Source: CAWDMN01 sp963803155 (lineage in GTDB: Bacteria > Acidobacteriota > Terriglobia > Versatilivoradales > Versatilivoraceae). Taken from it: a stretch of DNA of 64,000 nt. The stretch lies in NCBI GenBank assembly GCA_963803155.1, contig CAWDMN010000036.1:296880-360879 (forward strand), in the 5' to 3' direction. Numbering within the stretch: position 1 is the first letter of the stretch; every line of letters starts with the position of its first letter. This document shows, in pieces, positions 45,385 through 54,253 of this stretch. Made by a program: the position numbers and the translations under genes. The notes under the pieces are model-generated. The model had not been told where the DNA came from and ran no database searches. It saw only the letters and a program-made list of their open reading frames with translations.

Positions 45385-46128
45385 CTATTTGACATCTTCC
45401 CAAGACTCCATATTCCCAAAGGGGGTCTGTGTCACCACTTTCCTCTTTCCATTGACCACGGTTCCCGCGGGCACGGAGGGAGGCGGAGGAGGAGTTTGAA
45501 CGGGGCGGGGATTCATGTTAGCAAAAGGTGATGAGGTAGCGGCTTTTGTGCCACTTTCTCCAACCGTAACCACATTGGGTTTTGAAGGAAGGGTCGAAGT
45601 ACGTTCAGACGAATAATCCCTCGGTACAATGCCCGCCGGTTCATTCAAACGGATTCCCACGGATTCATCCCCCTCTGCCCGCATGACTACTTGTTGATCC
45701 GAGATAGTCTCCAATTTGTATTTATCCATCATTTCACCGATTCGGATCCGTTTTTGTAGCCCCTTCGATTTGGAATCGGTAGAGATCATCAAGACAGATT
45801 CTTCTTCCCCTATGCGAAAAATCCCGCAGAGAACCGGCTTCGGAGGAGAAACCTTGGGGGGAGGTGGTGGAGGAGGAGGTTCGGGGGGGATTATATTGGT
45901 GCGATCAGCGGCAAATAAATCGTTATTCACAATGGCCATATACTCTGAAACGGCGTCCGGCGCAGCAGTTGCTTTAGTGGATTTTGAAAGGCTCGCCGTT
46001 TGGGGGGGATTTAGAGAGTGAAGACTGTGCATTTGCTCGTACTCAATCCAATGATCCTTTAGTTGTTTGAAAAAAAACAAAGCTAATCCCAACAAACACA
46101 AATTCAAAAATATTAAATTTTTTTTCAT
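45385..46128 (-). CDS. gspC: GspC-like inner-membrane protein of the T2S system
   Basis: A 247-residue protein with a single N-terminal membrane helix (LIFLNLCLLGLALFFF), a proline-rich segment (PPEPPPPPPPP near 85) and a small beta domain (KPVLCGIFRIGEEESVLM, GLQKRIRIGEMMDKYKLETI) resembling the HR domain of GspC. Unlike classical GspC there is no PDZ or coiled-coil domain at the end; instead a second proline-rich tail with TPFGNMESWEDV. The start overlaps the gspM stop by four bases. The likely job is to link the inner-membrane platform to the secretin. Confidence 0.78.
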   Translation of the reverse strand: MKKNLIFLNLCLLGLALFFFKQLKDHWIEYEQMHSLHSLNPPQTASLSKSTKATAAPDAVSEYMAIVNNDLFAADRTNIIPPEPPPPPPPPKVSPPKPVLCGIFRIGEEESVLMISTDSKSKGLQKRIRIGEMMDKYKLETISDQQVVMRAEGDESVGIRLNEPAGIVPRDYSSERTSTLPSKPNVVTVGESGTKAATSSPFANMNPRPVQTPPPPPSVPAGTVVNGKRKVVTQTPFGNMESWEDVK

Positions 46129-46722
46129 CCTTTTTTCCCTCCACTTGGAGGAGATAAATCAGTGCGGCGGATTCCTGAAACAATAAGGTTAAGGAGGATA
46201 GATTTGTTGTTTTTTCCACCCATAGCCATAGGTGTAATCTTGGCCTCATCCAGCACCAGGTGTTTGGGGCCGCGGGAAAAATTGATCATCAAATCATGGA
46301 ACTGTTCGATGCTTCCCACAATCTCTACGCGCGTGGGGACCCTGCTATACTCGGGACTAATCGGAGAGACTGGAAGAGTGTCACTTCTTCGAAAAGTCAT
46401 TCCATTGGAAATGACCAGATTTTTTACGAGTCCTTGGATTTCCGCGCTTGCCAAGGCATCCGATTGGCCGGTCAACAAGCCTGTTCTCAAGACTGGCTAA
46501 TTGTTTTTGGGCTGCCGCCATCGCTTCATTGACCGAGTTCTTCCCACCCATGATTCTCCGATAATTCATGAACCTTTTTTCCTGCACGGCAATCTTCTCG
46601 GGAGACTCGCTAAGAGAATCGTAAAAAGGGAGAAGCCAATAATTGAGCAGAAAATAAAGAACGACCGCGGCGGCCGCCCCCATTGATAATTTTCGATCGC
46701 GTTTGGAGATTTTAAGCTTCAT
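46125..46722 (-). pseudogene. gspM: GspM/PilO-like inner-membrane protein, frameshifted
   Basis: Two frames together make one GspM. The first, from the ATG 46720-46722, encodes a membrane helix (MGAAAAVVLYFLLNYWLLPFY) and a coiled coil ending in ASLENRL near 46470. The continuation LLTGQSDALASAEIQGLVKNLV lies in the next frame and runs to 46125, with the ferredoxin-like domain (VEIVGSIEQFHDLMINF and IRRTDLSPPSGG). Removing one base at CTTGTTG near 46470 joins them into a normal protein of about 195 residues. As it stands the T2S system would lack this protein unless the shift is an assembly error. Its end overlaps gspC by four bases, as expected for an intact operon. Confidence 0.75.
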
Positions 46723-46847
46723 TTTTTTCTCAACCACAAAGTGCATCCGGTCCCGAGAAAACCTTCCAGGCACCACCTGCGCAGAATCTGAACCGTATCG
46801 ATATTCTTCCCTCAGCTCTACTCTTTACGTAAACAATTCGCCGGGAT

Positions 46848-48281
46848 TTACTTTATTCCCGCCGCATTGGATTTTGCTGAAGTTGAACCAACCCCTTCCA
46901 ATCGCATCCGGATGCGGAAAACTTCTCTGCCATTCGAATCCCGAGCCACCGGGGCCACGAATTCCGAACCTTTGAACAGCGGGGAATTGTCGATGAGTTG
47001 CGGCAGGGATGTGGCGGAACTCGATGTACCGTATATTTCAAAAATGTTATTCCGGCAGCTTAAATCCATAATCCAAGAGTCGCTGGGCAGAATTACGGAA
47101 AGCTCATTTAACGCCGCCAACATTTGATAGTTCCCTTTTCTAAAATTTTGGATGGCCGCTGCTCGCCGCTCGAGATCTTGCATCTTTTCCTCGACAGAAC
47201 GCATTTTTCGAACTTCTGGTTCTAATCGAATAACCTCGGCATCCAAAAGCTGCGAGTATTTTTGCATTTGAAGAGGGCCGCGCAGGCCCATCGCAAGGAG
47301 GATTGCAACAACGATTCCCGCCAAGGCATAAGTGGGCGCCAATATCCATCGGGAATGTTTCTTGCGCCGCTCTTCGGGCAGCAAGTCCACGGATAAAGGA
47401 AATCTCCGCAATCCAATGCAGGCGGCGATCAGGGCTGGCATGTGTTCTTTGAATTTATCGAAGAGCGCGGTCGGCGCCACTGTCTTCAGCGGCCAATCGG
47501 ACGGGGATTGCATTCTATGCAAAGCGATTCGGGAATCGAGGGCAAGAGCCGCGGCATCCGTTCTTCCGGCTGAATAAACATGGAGAAGAGCTTCCTCCCC
47601 CATGGCAGTCTGGGAGCGAAATTGCTCTGCTTCCTTGGAAATGAGTTCTGACATCTCATCTGCTTCGGAGGTCGCATAATGAACCGATCCGGCCATGCAT
47701 CCCCGCCGGAGGCGAACAAACTCAATTCCGCCGGAGGTCTCTTGCATTAACAAAGTGCTTCCCTTCCTTATAGGGGGGGTAACTATCTGACAAAATTTCT
47801 CCAAAGCGTAACTGGATGGAGCAATGTGGGACACCTTTAATCCCGATTCATCACAAAGGCTCAGACACCTCTGGAGGACTGATTTCATGGCAAGAAAAAT
47901 GGCGATTGTCCATTCTTCTCCTTCCTTCGCCGGTTTACCCGCTATAAAGCTGTGAACGATTTCTTCCTCAGCGGAGGGAACTAGAGAAATCAGCTGATAT
48001 TCTACAATTTGTGTAAGATTCGCGCCGGAGTCCAAGGGCAACTCAATCTGCCGCACAATAAATTCCGTCCGCGGCAGACTCAGTATCGCATGGCATTTCC
48101 TTGCCCGATTTTTGTCGAGAAACTGCCCAATCGCTGACTTGACTTCTCCCCGTGGGCGGGAAAAAACCTCCTCCAGAGAGAGAAAATCAAGCACCTTCAA
48201 ATGGTTCACTCCTCGAGACACCACAGCCAAACGCAGCGTTTGACCCTCGATATAAATTCCGATGCTCTTAATCGTCAGCAT
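46848..48281 (-). CDS. gspL: GspL-like T2S protein (PilM-type ATPase fold plus PilN-like part)
   Basis: A 477-residue protein whose N-terminal two thirds is an actin-like PilM/GspL cytoplasmic domain (MLTIKSIGIYIEGQTLRLAVV, AILSLPRTEFIVRQIELPL, HIAPSSYALEKF, LISKEAEQFRSQTAMG). A single membrane helix near 325 (WILAPTYALAGIVVAILLA), a coiled coil and a small ferredoxin-like domain (LNELSVILPSDSWIMDLSCR) follow, as in PilN/GspL. It recruits the GspE ATPase to the inner-membrane platform. The ATG at 48281 is preceded by 800 bases without a gene, the only long gap in the gsp operon. Confidence 0.88.
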   Translation of the reverse strand: MLTIKSIGIYIEGQTLRLAVVSRGVNHLKVLDFLSLEEVFSRPRGEVKSAIGQFLDKNRARKCHAILSLPRTEFIVRQIELPLDSGANLTQIVEYQLISLVPSAEEEIVHSFIAGKPAKEGEEWTIAIFLAMKSVLQRCLSLCDESGLKVSHIAPSSYALEKFCQIVTPPIRKGSTLLMQETSGGIEFVRLRRGCMAGSVHYATSEADEMSELISKEAEQFRSQTAMGEEALLHVYSAGRTDAAALALDSRIALHRMQSPSDWPLKTVAPTALFDKFKEHMPALIAACIGLRRFPLSVDLLPEERRKKHSRWILAPTYALAGIVVAILLAMGLRGPLQMQKYSQLLDAEVIRLEPEVRKMRSVEEKMQDLERRAAAIQNFRKGNYQMLAALNELSVILPSDSWIMDLSCRNNIFEIYGTSSSATSLPQLIDNSPLFKGSEFVAPVARDSNGREVFRIRMRLEGVGSTSAKSNAAGIK

Positions 48282-49088
48282 GACCAGTTGGAAATAAGAA
48301 GCTCAAAAAAAGAATTGGCCTGGATTCTACGGATTATGCGGGAATCAACATAAGGGGAGGACCACCAGGAAGAACCTCCAATGACATAGACGATTATCCC
48401 GTATAAATAGTCTACTTTGCCATCAATTTTTCCGCTCCTTGCCCATAATGTTTGGCGAGCAAGCAATCCGGCTCACCGTCACGCATCACGCTTCTGCGCC
48501 AAGAGAATATTCTATGTTTCCATATGTGTCGAGACCTGAGCCTGTGCACTTTGACCGGATTGTGTCCAAAGACGAAAGAAAACCCCCTGGCGAGTTCAGT
48601 CCGAGGATTTAATATGGGAGTTGGTTACTACCCAGCTCTCCGCCGCTAAGTGATCAAAGCATGAAGTATAAATTCTGAGATAGTATCGAGGGTAGACTCC
48701 TGGGCATCGTCGGCCAATGCATGAGAAGCTGAGCGGATCGCCCGTTGACACTTCGCACTTTTGGCATAGCAAAACGAAGCAATTGGGCAAAGCGGCAGCA
48801 GTGAGCAGGGTAGCGGCACAAAACCATGTGGTCAAATTCCACTTGAAGCTAAAAAGAAAATGCCCGGGAACAGAGTAAATGCGGGAATTGAAATTTGTGA
48901 GCTAGTTGACAACTCAGGGTAGGGATAGTTCAACCATCAGCTGACCGATTCCCCTGAATCTTCCACCCGTGATTTGCTGAGCTTTGAGCTCTGCAGAGTC
49001 GGCGCTTTCAGCGGTGACGCGATCACACAAACGCCCCACCACCAAAAAGTTTTGCCATTGGTTCTGGAGATAATAAATTCAGGGGATC
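48282..49088. other. Long gene-free gap inside the T2S operon
   Basis: About 800 bases separate gspK from gspL, although both read on the minus strand and the rest of the operon is compact. No reading frame with protein-like composition over about 80 codons was found, and no known insertion sequence ends, tRNA or repeat was recognised. It may hold a promoter for gspL-M-C-D or the remains of a deleted gene. Confidence 0.4.
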
Positions 49089-50129
49089 TCACTTACCAGC
49101 AAGGGGTGCTTCTCCCAGAGTTAGCCAAGCCAGTAAATTCGGGGAAGCCCAAAATTCGTCCTGCCACATCAGATGTTCCATCTTATCATTTGCACCGGGT
49201 TTTAATTTTACTACGACTCTCAGATTGCGACGAACACGTGAATTTTTTCGGCCGCCGGAGGCAATCAAAGAATAAGCTTGGGAAGGTTGGGTGGTCAACT
49301 TGGACAAGGCATCCCCCTGCAGGAGGAGAGCAGTTCGATCACCAATTTCGATGGCAGATTTGAAGGCCTCCTCCTGTCGGGCATTGACAATGGCCAAAGC
49401 TTCCGCCACGTCCAATCCGGGCAGAGAGGCAAGAACTTCAGGTTCAGCATAATTAGGATTGATTTGGTCTTTCCCGATAAAAACAGTTACATAATCTACA
49501 AGGCCTTTAATGCCTTTAGGCTGACCTGCTCCTTCCCATTCTCCATTTCCCTCCCGAATTGACGATCCATAGAGGATTTCACGAGTCATCCCGGGGACGA
49601 GTAATAATTCTTCGACGCTCTCAAATGGCCGGTGCTTTATATATTGAATATCCGGGCCTTCAGATGAACTCTCGCTGGTTTCTGCTTGCTTGGCAGAAGC
49701 CTCCGGTTTGTGCCATTCGGCAATCGATTCGGATAATCTGGCGCTAATTGTCTCTTCGTTCCCCAATATCTCAAGCAAACGTTGAAGCATCTTGGGGTCG
49801 CAGAAGTTGAGATCCAGTTTACCCGCTTCGTCCAGGATTGCGACATGCGAATAATAATCCCCCTTGCGGACCCAAAAATGATTCATCCCGCCACGATAGG
49901 GAAATCGGGCCTTCTGTTTCTCTTCATCACGATCCGGAAAGGCCAACCAAAATAAAGTTTCCTCCAGTGCGCCCCGGGTAAAAAAATAGATCTGCTCAGA
50001 ATCAAGTGTGGTTCGAGCCATCGTCGTCTCGGTCTGAACTGAAGAGGCCAGATTAAGTGCTAAAAGTGAGAGCAGCACCAATGTCCATAACAAGACTAGC
50101 AACACAATGCCGCGTTCATTTTCTCTCAT
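49089..50129 (-). CDS. gspK: Minor pseudopilin at the tip of the T2S pseudopilus
   Basis: A 346-residue GspK. The ATG at 50127-50129 gives the class III leader MRENERGIVLLVLLWTLVLLS; the longer frame upstream is not pseudopilin-like. The periplasmic part has HVAILDEAGKLDLNFCDPKMLQRLLEIL and a helix-hairpin-helix/SAM-like insert (ELLLVPGMTREILYG, SLPGLDVAEALAIVNARQEE), which is characteristic of GspK. GspK caps the pseudopilus with GspI and GspJ. It follows gspJ with a 186-base gap. Confidence 0.9.
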   Translation of the reverse strand: MRENERGIVLLVLLWTLVLLSLLALNLASSVQTETTMARTTLDSEQIYFFTRGALEETLFWLAFPDRDEEKQKARFPYRGGMNHFWVRKGDYYSHVAILDEAGKLDLNFCDPKMLQRLLEILGNEETISARLSESIAEWHKPEASAKQAETSESSSEGPDIQYIKHRPFESVEELLLVPGMTREILYGSSIREGNGEWEGAGQPKGIKGLVDYVTVFIGKDQINPNYAEPEVLASLPGLDVAEALAIVNARQEEAFKSAIEIGDRTALLLQGDALSKLTTQPSQAYSLIASGGRKNSRVRRNLRVVVKLKPGANDKMEHLMWQDEFWASPNLLAWLTLGEAPLAGK

Positions 50130-50315
50130 CGAAAAATACCTGCCATCCTTATCGCGCAATGGTGGAAGATGATGAACCACTTTGGAAGAGTGGCATTCCT
50201 GTTCCCGAGGCTGAAAAATCGATTTGTGACTGCTTTTGAAAAATGCGCCCAGGAGACTCAGGCCCATTTTTTCCCCTGTCATTTTGAAACTATGCCATGT
50301 GGCCGCTCTTCAGGG

Positions 50316-51056
50316 CTAAGCTCCGCCAGATGGTTTTTTCTCATAATAGGCGTTGATCGGTACATTTAAAGTGGTTTCCTTTTCCCTGAAGGGTCCTTCT
50401 TCGCTCCAATTGACCTTGATTCGTATCCCAGCCGGAAGCATCTTCTCTTTCTTCTTATCGGGAGTCGCCTGACCTTTTTGAGCTGTCGGCGAAACTCGTT
50501 CCAAGTACTCAAAACTTAGAGTTTTGATCCCGGTAAAAAGGGGAATTGCGGTTGATTTCTTTTGCGGTTCCTTATATTCCACGAAGTAATTGCCGTCCTC
50601 ACCTTTTGAAATCGAAGAAAACAAGAGGCTGGACAAGGCTCCGTCATTGGTCATGGGAGTCTCCTGGACCCAAAGCACTTTGCTCCGATGGTCTTCGGCC
50701 CATCCAAGGAAATATTCCACAAGCTGATTGCCTCCACTTTGCCGGTATTGAGCAGAATAAGTAGAGACAAAACGTAATCTCTCTGGGTTGTCTTCGAACA
50801 ATAGCAGATCCAAGGAGGCTTCCTTTACCTTTTGTTGAGAAAAATAGGGAACTATACACCCAATCTGCCTGGTCAATAGTTCTGAAGCAACATATCGATC
50901 CCGGATGTTCTTCATGCTGGCTTCCCCCTTGCTCCAGGCATTGGAAGCCACTCGAGATCCAAAAAGAATTGCCACGGCCAATAATCCCGTCAGCGTCATG
51001 CTGACCAGCAATTCCAGCAGCGTAAAACCAACAGGACAATGGCGCCGGGTAGTCAT
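50316..51056 (-). CDS. gspJ: T2S minor pseudopilin GspJ
   Basis: A 246-residue pseudopilin. The type III leader is short (MTTRRHCPVG) and is cut before FTLLELLVSMTLTGLLAVAILFG. A beta-rich periplasmic domain follows (LRFVSTYSAQYRQSGGNQLVEYFLGW, GIKTLSFEYLERV, AGIRIKVNW), typical of GspJ. The start overlaps the gspI stop by four bases (ATGA), indicating coupled translation. Confidence 0.88.
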   Translation of the reverse strand: MTTRRHCPVGFTLLELLVSMTLTGLLAVAILFGSRVASNAWSKGEASMKNIRDRYVASELLTRQIGCIVPYFSQQKVKEASLDLLLFEDNPERLRFVSTYSAQYRQSGGNQLVEYFLGWAEDHRSKVLWVQETPMTNDGALSSLLFSSISKGEDGNYFVEYKEPQKKSTAIPLFTGIKTLSFEYLERVSPTAQKGQATPDKKKEKMLPAGIRIKVNWSEEGPFREKETTLNVPINAYYEKKPSGGA

Positions 51057-51502
51057 TTCTCATCCTTTTCGACGACAGGCATCCAAGTAGCCGTCTCCAA
51101 CGGGAACTCTATTTCGCCGCCGCGCGAGGTCCATGTGACACTCAATTTGATTCGGGCCAGCAGATAGGGGGGAGATTGCTGAGATGGCGATTCTTGGCCG
51201 TCTTCGGGCGATACAGCGACAATGGAAGATTTCCAGCGATATCGACCATCCCACTGGCCGGAACTCTGGGGAAGAACAATCCCCCGATTGGCTTGGAGGA
51301 TTAATTCGTTTAATTTCATCCGGGCCAGCCGCAAAATTTTTTCCCGCTCGCCCACACGGTCAATATTTCGCAGCGACCCCGACAAAAGACCAAACAGCAC
51401 AGTGAATGTGATTCCCAGAATGGCAAGCGCCACTAAGACCTCCATCAAGGTGAAACCTTTTGATGCTGCCGATGAAGGCCTGGGTATGTTTTTGAAACGC
51501 AT
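51053..51502 (-). CDS. gspI: T2S minor pseudopilin GspI
   Basis: A 149-residue pseudopilin from the ATG at 51500-51502; a GAGG lies about 11 bases upstream. The leader MRFKNIPRPSSAASKG is cleaved before FTLMEVLVALAILGITFTVLFGLLSG. The periplasmic part contains LRLARMKLNELILQ and LARIKLSVTWTSRGGEIEFPLETATW, as in GspI. Longer starts at 51520 and 51598 are possible, but they give long leaders. It overlaps gspJ by four bases. Confidence 0.88.
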   Translation of the reverse strand: MRFKNIPRPSSAASKGFTLMEVLVALAILGITFTVLFGLLSGSLRNIDRVGEREKILRLARMKLNELILQANRGIVLPQSSGQWDGRYRWKSSIVAVSPEDGQESPSQQSPPYLLARIKLSVTWTSRGGEIEFPLETATWMPVVEKDEK

Positions 51503-51594
51503 AGGGTGAATACACCTCATTGGGACTAGAGTATCTTGGCCCTCTCCCCGATGATTATTTAACCGGAAATCCGCATTTTTCCGAGTCAAACACA

Positions 51595-52158
51595 TCATAA
51601 TTTGCGATCACTCAGCGGCTCTTCAATCCGGGGTGAATTGGTCCAATTATCCTGGACCACCACGATTTCTCGGCCTTTTGAATTTACCAATTGAATTTCA
51701 AAACTCTCGCTCATGCCATTGGGGAGAAAAACAAAGGTGCAGACTCTTTTGGAGACAGTATTCTCAGTCCTCAACAAAGATATCTTCTTGATGGTTATTC
51801 CCTCTGGGAAAACATAAGTCCGCGAATACTTCTTCTCTTCATCGCGTAATTCAAACTGAGGAGAATTCACTTCCAGCCGAAGCAGAAATACCTGCTGTTC
51901 GCGGATTGCTTTGGTCCGGGCATACCGGAGGGTGGATGCCAGAGTTCGCGCGCTGTTGTGGAGTTGAAGAGTCTTTACTCCGCTTCCTATGGAAGGGAGA
52001 GCCAATGAAATCATGACCCCGATGATGAGCAAAACCAGCAGAAGTTCGACAAGAGTGAAGCCTTGAAACTTACCGTTTTGAATTTTGGATTTTGGGTGGA
52101 AGATCGCCGATGGAAAAAATGCCTCAACCTCTCGGACCGATTTCGATTCAGGCGCCAC
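51595..52158 (-). CDS. gspH: T2S minor pseudopilin GspH
   Basis: The prepilin segment QGFTLVELLLVLLIIGVMISLALPSI is clear, followed by a GspH/FimT-like domain (LRYARTKAIREQQVFLLRLEV, RTYVFPEGITIKKI, CTFVFLPNGMSESFEIQLVN). The start is uncertain. No ATG lies close to the leader; the frame stays open to 52317 and would overlap gspG by 113 bases. A GTG at 52156-52158 gives a 32-residue leader and is used here. The leader codons run through a heptamer-repeat element (52075-52199), so the leader sequence appears to be made of repeat DNA. Confidence 0.78.
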   Translation of the reverse strand: MAPESKSVREVEAFFPSAIFHPKSKIQNGKFQGFTLVELLLVLLIIGVMISLALPSIGSGVKTLQLHNSARTLASTLRYARTKAIREQQVFLLRLEVNSPQFELRDEEKKYSRTYVFPEGITIKKISLLRTENTVSKRVCTFVFLPNGMSESFEIQLVNSKGREIVVVQDNWTNSPRIEEPLSDRKL

Positions 52159-52199
52159 TACTCCGCGGAACCTACCATCCAAAATCCAGAATTTCCGTA
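52075..52199. repeat. Degenerate heptanucleotide arrays, inverted pair, at the gspG/gspH junction
   Basis: Array 1 at 52075-52109 has in-register 7-base units (gttttga, attttgg twice, gtggaag). Array 2 at 52172-52199 has the opposite-strand type (ccaaaat, ccagaat). About 60 bases lie between. The same layout occurs at 39518-39807 and 54254-54343. Here the element lies in the stretch that encodes the GspH leader. Confidence 0.6.
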
Positions 52200-52204
52200 C
52201 TGAT

Positions 52205-52690
52205 TCATTTCCAGCTGACAATGTCGGCATTTTCCCCTTCACCGCCTTCGCGGCCATCCGCGCCAAGGCTAATGATTTCGGGTTCTTCCCCATGTTCTCC
52301 CGGAAACTTATACACATAAGGATTGCCCCACGGATCCATTGGAACTTCTTTGGTCAAATAAGGGCCTTCCCAATTTTTAGCGGAGACGGGCTTTGTTCGC
52401 AGCGCCTGCAATCCCTCCTCCGCGGCGGGAAAAGTCCCCACATCCAACTTGTATTGGCCCAACGCACCCATGAAAATGGAGATCTGTGTTTTGGCTGCCG
52501 TAATCTTGCTTTTACCCACATTTTTAAAAAGACGAGGTCCCACCAACGCGGCCAATAGACCAATAATCACCATCACCACGAGCAATTCGATCAGAGTAAA
52601 GCCACCTTGATTGGATCGGCTAAACAAGCGCTCGGAGACTGGAAAATGTCCAAACCGGATTCTTGTGCCTCTTTTTTCAGGGTGAAACAT
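52205..52690 (-). CDS. gspG: T2S major pseudopilin
   Basis: A 161-residue GspG, the main subunit of the pseudopilus. The ATG at 52688-52690 lies nine bases after AAGGAG; a TTG at 52711 would be too close to that site. Cleavage is expected in NQGG before FTLIELLVVMVIIGLLAALVGP. The body shows the GspG hallmark region: LGQYKLDVGTFPAAEEGLQAL, WEGPYLTKEVPMDPWGNPYVY and the calcium-site loop ISLGADGREGGEGENADI. The pre-pilin leader (about 30 residues) is longer than usual. Confidence 0.95.
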   Translation of the reverse strand: MFHPEKRGTRIRFGHFPVSERLFSRSNQGGFTLIELLVVMVIIGLLAALVGPRLFKNVGKSKITAAKTQISIFMGALGQYKLDVGTFPAAEEGLQALRTKPVSAKNWEGPYLTKEVPMDPWGNPYVYKFPGEHGEEPEIISLGADGREGGEGENADIVSWK

Positions 52691-52851
52691 GGAATTTTTC
52701 TCCTTCGGCAATGGAACCAGAATTTTTATCCTGGCTAAGGGATGTTCCCGCTACACTAGCATAAATTCACCAAATCTGGGAGGTAGGCCATAAGCAGTGG
52801 GACAAACAAAAAGTGGCGTAGAGAAGAAAGGAAACGCACAACGGTTCATCT

Positions 52852-52932
52852 TGGAGTGCGCGGAGGTGTCCGCGCTTTATTCTGGCGCGACGCCTCTTGC
52901 CAGGGAAAGCGGTGACACGGTCACCACACTCC
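52852..52932. repeat. Inverted pair of GCCAG-AAAGC family hairpin repeats between gspG and gspF
   Basis: Copy 1 (52852-52886) reads on the minus strand: GCCAG, AATAAAGC, stem GCGCGG/CCGCGC, then CACTCCA. Copy 2 (52899-52932) reads on the plus strand: GCCAG, GGAAAGC, stem GGTGA/TCACC, then ACACTCCA. Flanks are conserved, stems differ but still pair. The head-to-head arrangement resembles REP/BIME elements. The remaining part of the 340-base gap between gspG and gspF shows nothing else. Confidence 0.7.
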
Positions 52933-53033
52933 ATAAGAAATAAGCTGTGCGCCACATTTGTGTGCACCCCGCAAAAACAGAACGCCCTTGCATCGAAGGG
53001 AAGATTTTGTCAGATAGTGGCTCCCTCAAGCGA

Positions 53034-54248
53034 TTAAAGCGGGACATCATTGATGCTGACAATTGCGAGCAGCATCGAGATGATGATAATCCCAACTACC
53101 ACGCCCATTGCCAGGATCATGACCGGTTCGAAGAGAGCGATCAAATTCTTAATCGCGGAACGAACATCCTTGTCATAAATCCGGGCCAACTCGAGTAGCA
53201 TAGAATCCAGCCTTCCCGTCTCTTCGCCGACCTCAAGGAGATGGATGGCAAGAGGTGGAAACACCTTGGCCTTCTCCATCGGCTTAGCCAAACCTTCCCC
53301 TTTTTTCACCCCCTCGGAAACATCGGCCAAAGCTGCTGACACCAGCACATTCCCGCTGATTTCCCGCACGATTCCAAGCGACTGCACTAAGGGGACGGCA
53401 TTGTGAACCAACGTCCCGAGCGTTCGCGCCAGCCGGGCCACCTCAATCTTTCGCAACACCGTCCCCAAGACGGGCAGACGCAGCTTGAATCCATCCCATT
53501 TGCGGCGGCCTTCAATTGTGGCAAGATATTGGCGGAATCCGATTCCCAAAAACACGATTCCCAATAAAAAGGCCCACCAATACGTCTTGGTGAATTCACT
53601 CACCGAAAGGAGAATTTGAGTCGGCAACGGCAAGGCTCTCCCGGCATCTTGGAAGACCGAAGCGAATTTGGGAATTACAAAATTCAACAGAATTATAACT
53701 GAACCAATTCCCACCGTAGTCAAAAGACTAGGGTAAATTAATGAAGAGATTAGATAACTACGCAATTCGTCGGCGGATTGCTGAAACTCCACGAGCCGCT
53801 CCAACACCTGGGGAAGTGAACCGCCAGCCTCCCCGGCCCGCACCATATTGACGTAAAGACGTGAAAATGCTTTCGGGTGGGCGGACAGACTGTCGGCAAA
53901 GCTCTTCCCCCCCTTCAATCCTTGAAGCAAATCATCCACCATGTTCTGAACGGAAGGCCGGGCGGAAAGCTGGCGGCAGATACTCAGGCCCCGGTCAAGT
54001 GGCAGTCCGGCAGTCACCAAGGTGGAGAGTTCCTGTGTGAAAAACATGACTTCCCGCTGGGAAACCTGGCGCCAGTGGAAATTCCAATTTAGAGAAAGTC
54101 CGGAAGATGCCTTTTGCGTGGATATCTGCAATGGGATCATTCCCATCCCCTGCAAAGCGCGGGCCGCTCCTTTTTCATCCGCGCTCTCCAGAGACCCTTC
54201 CATCACCGCGCTGTTTTTGCCGACTGCTTTGTAGTAAAACGTAGCCAT
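53034..54248 (-). CDS. gspF: T2S inner-membrane platform protein
   Basis: A 404-residue GspF. The ATG at 54246-54248 gives MATFYYKAVGKNSAVMEG, the normal N-terminus. Two cytoplasmic helical-bundle domains (QREVMFFTQELSTLVTAGLPLDRGL and LRKIEVARLARTLGTLVHNAVPLVQSL) and three membrane segments (SLLTTVGIGSVIILLNFVIPKF, WAFLLGIVFLGIGFR, PVMILAMGVVVGIIIISMLLAI) are present. It links GspE to pseudopilus assembly. Between it and gspE lies a heptamer-repeat element; the open frame runs into that element upstream of the ATG. Confidence 0.95.
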   Translation of the reverse strand: MATFYYKAVGKNSAVMEGSLESADEKGAARALQGMGMIPLQISTQKASSGLSLNWNFHWRQVSQREVMFFTQELSTLVTAGLPLDRGLSICRQLSARPSVQNMVDDLLQGLKGGKSFADSLSAHPKAFSRLYVNMVRAGEAGGSLPQVLERLVEFQQSADELRSYLISSLIYPSLLTTVGIGSVIILLNFVIPKFASVFQDAGRALPLPTQILLSVSEFTKTYWWAFLLGIVFLGIGFRQYLATIEGRRKWDGFKLRLPVLGTVLRKIEVARLARTLGTLVHNAVPLVQSLGIVREISGNVLVSAALADVSEGVKKGEGLAKPMEKAKVFPPLAIHLLEVGEETGRLDSMLLELARIYDKDVRSAIKNLIALFEPVMILAMGVVVGIIIISMLLAIVSINDVPL

Positions 54249-54253
54249 TTCGA

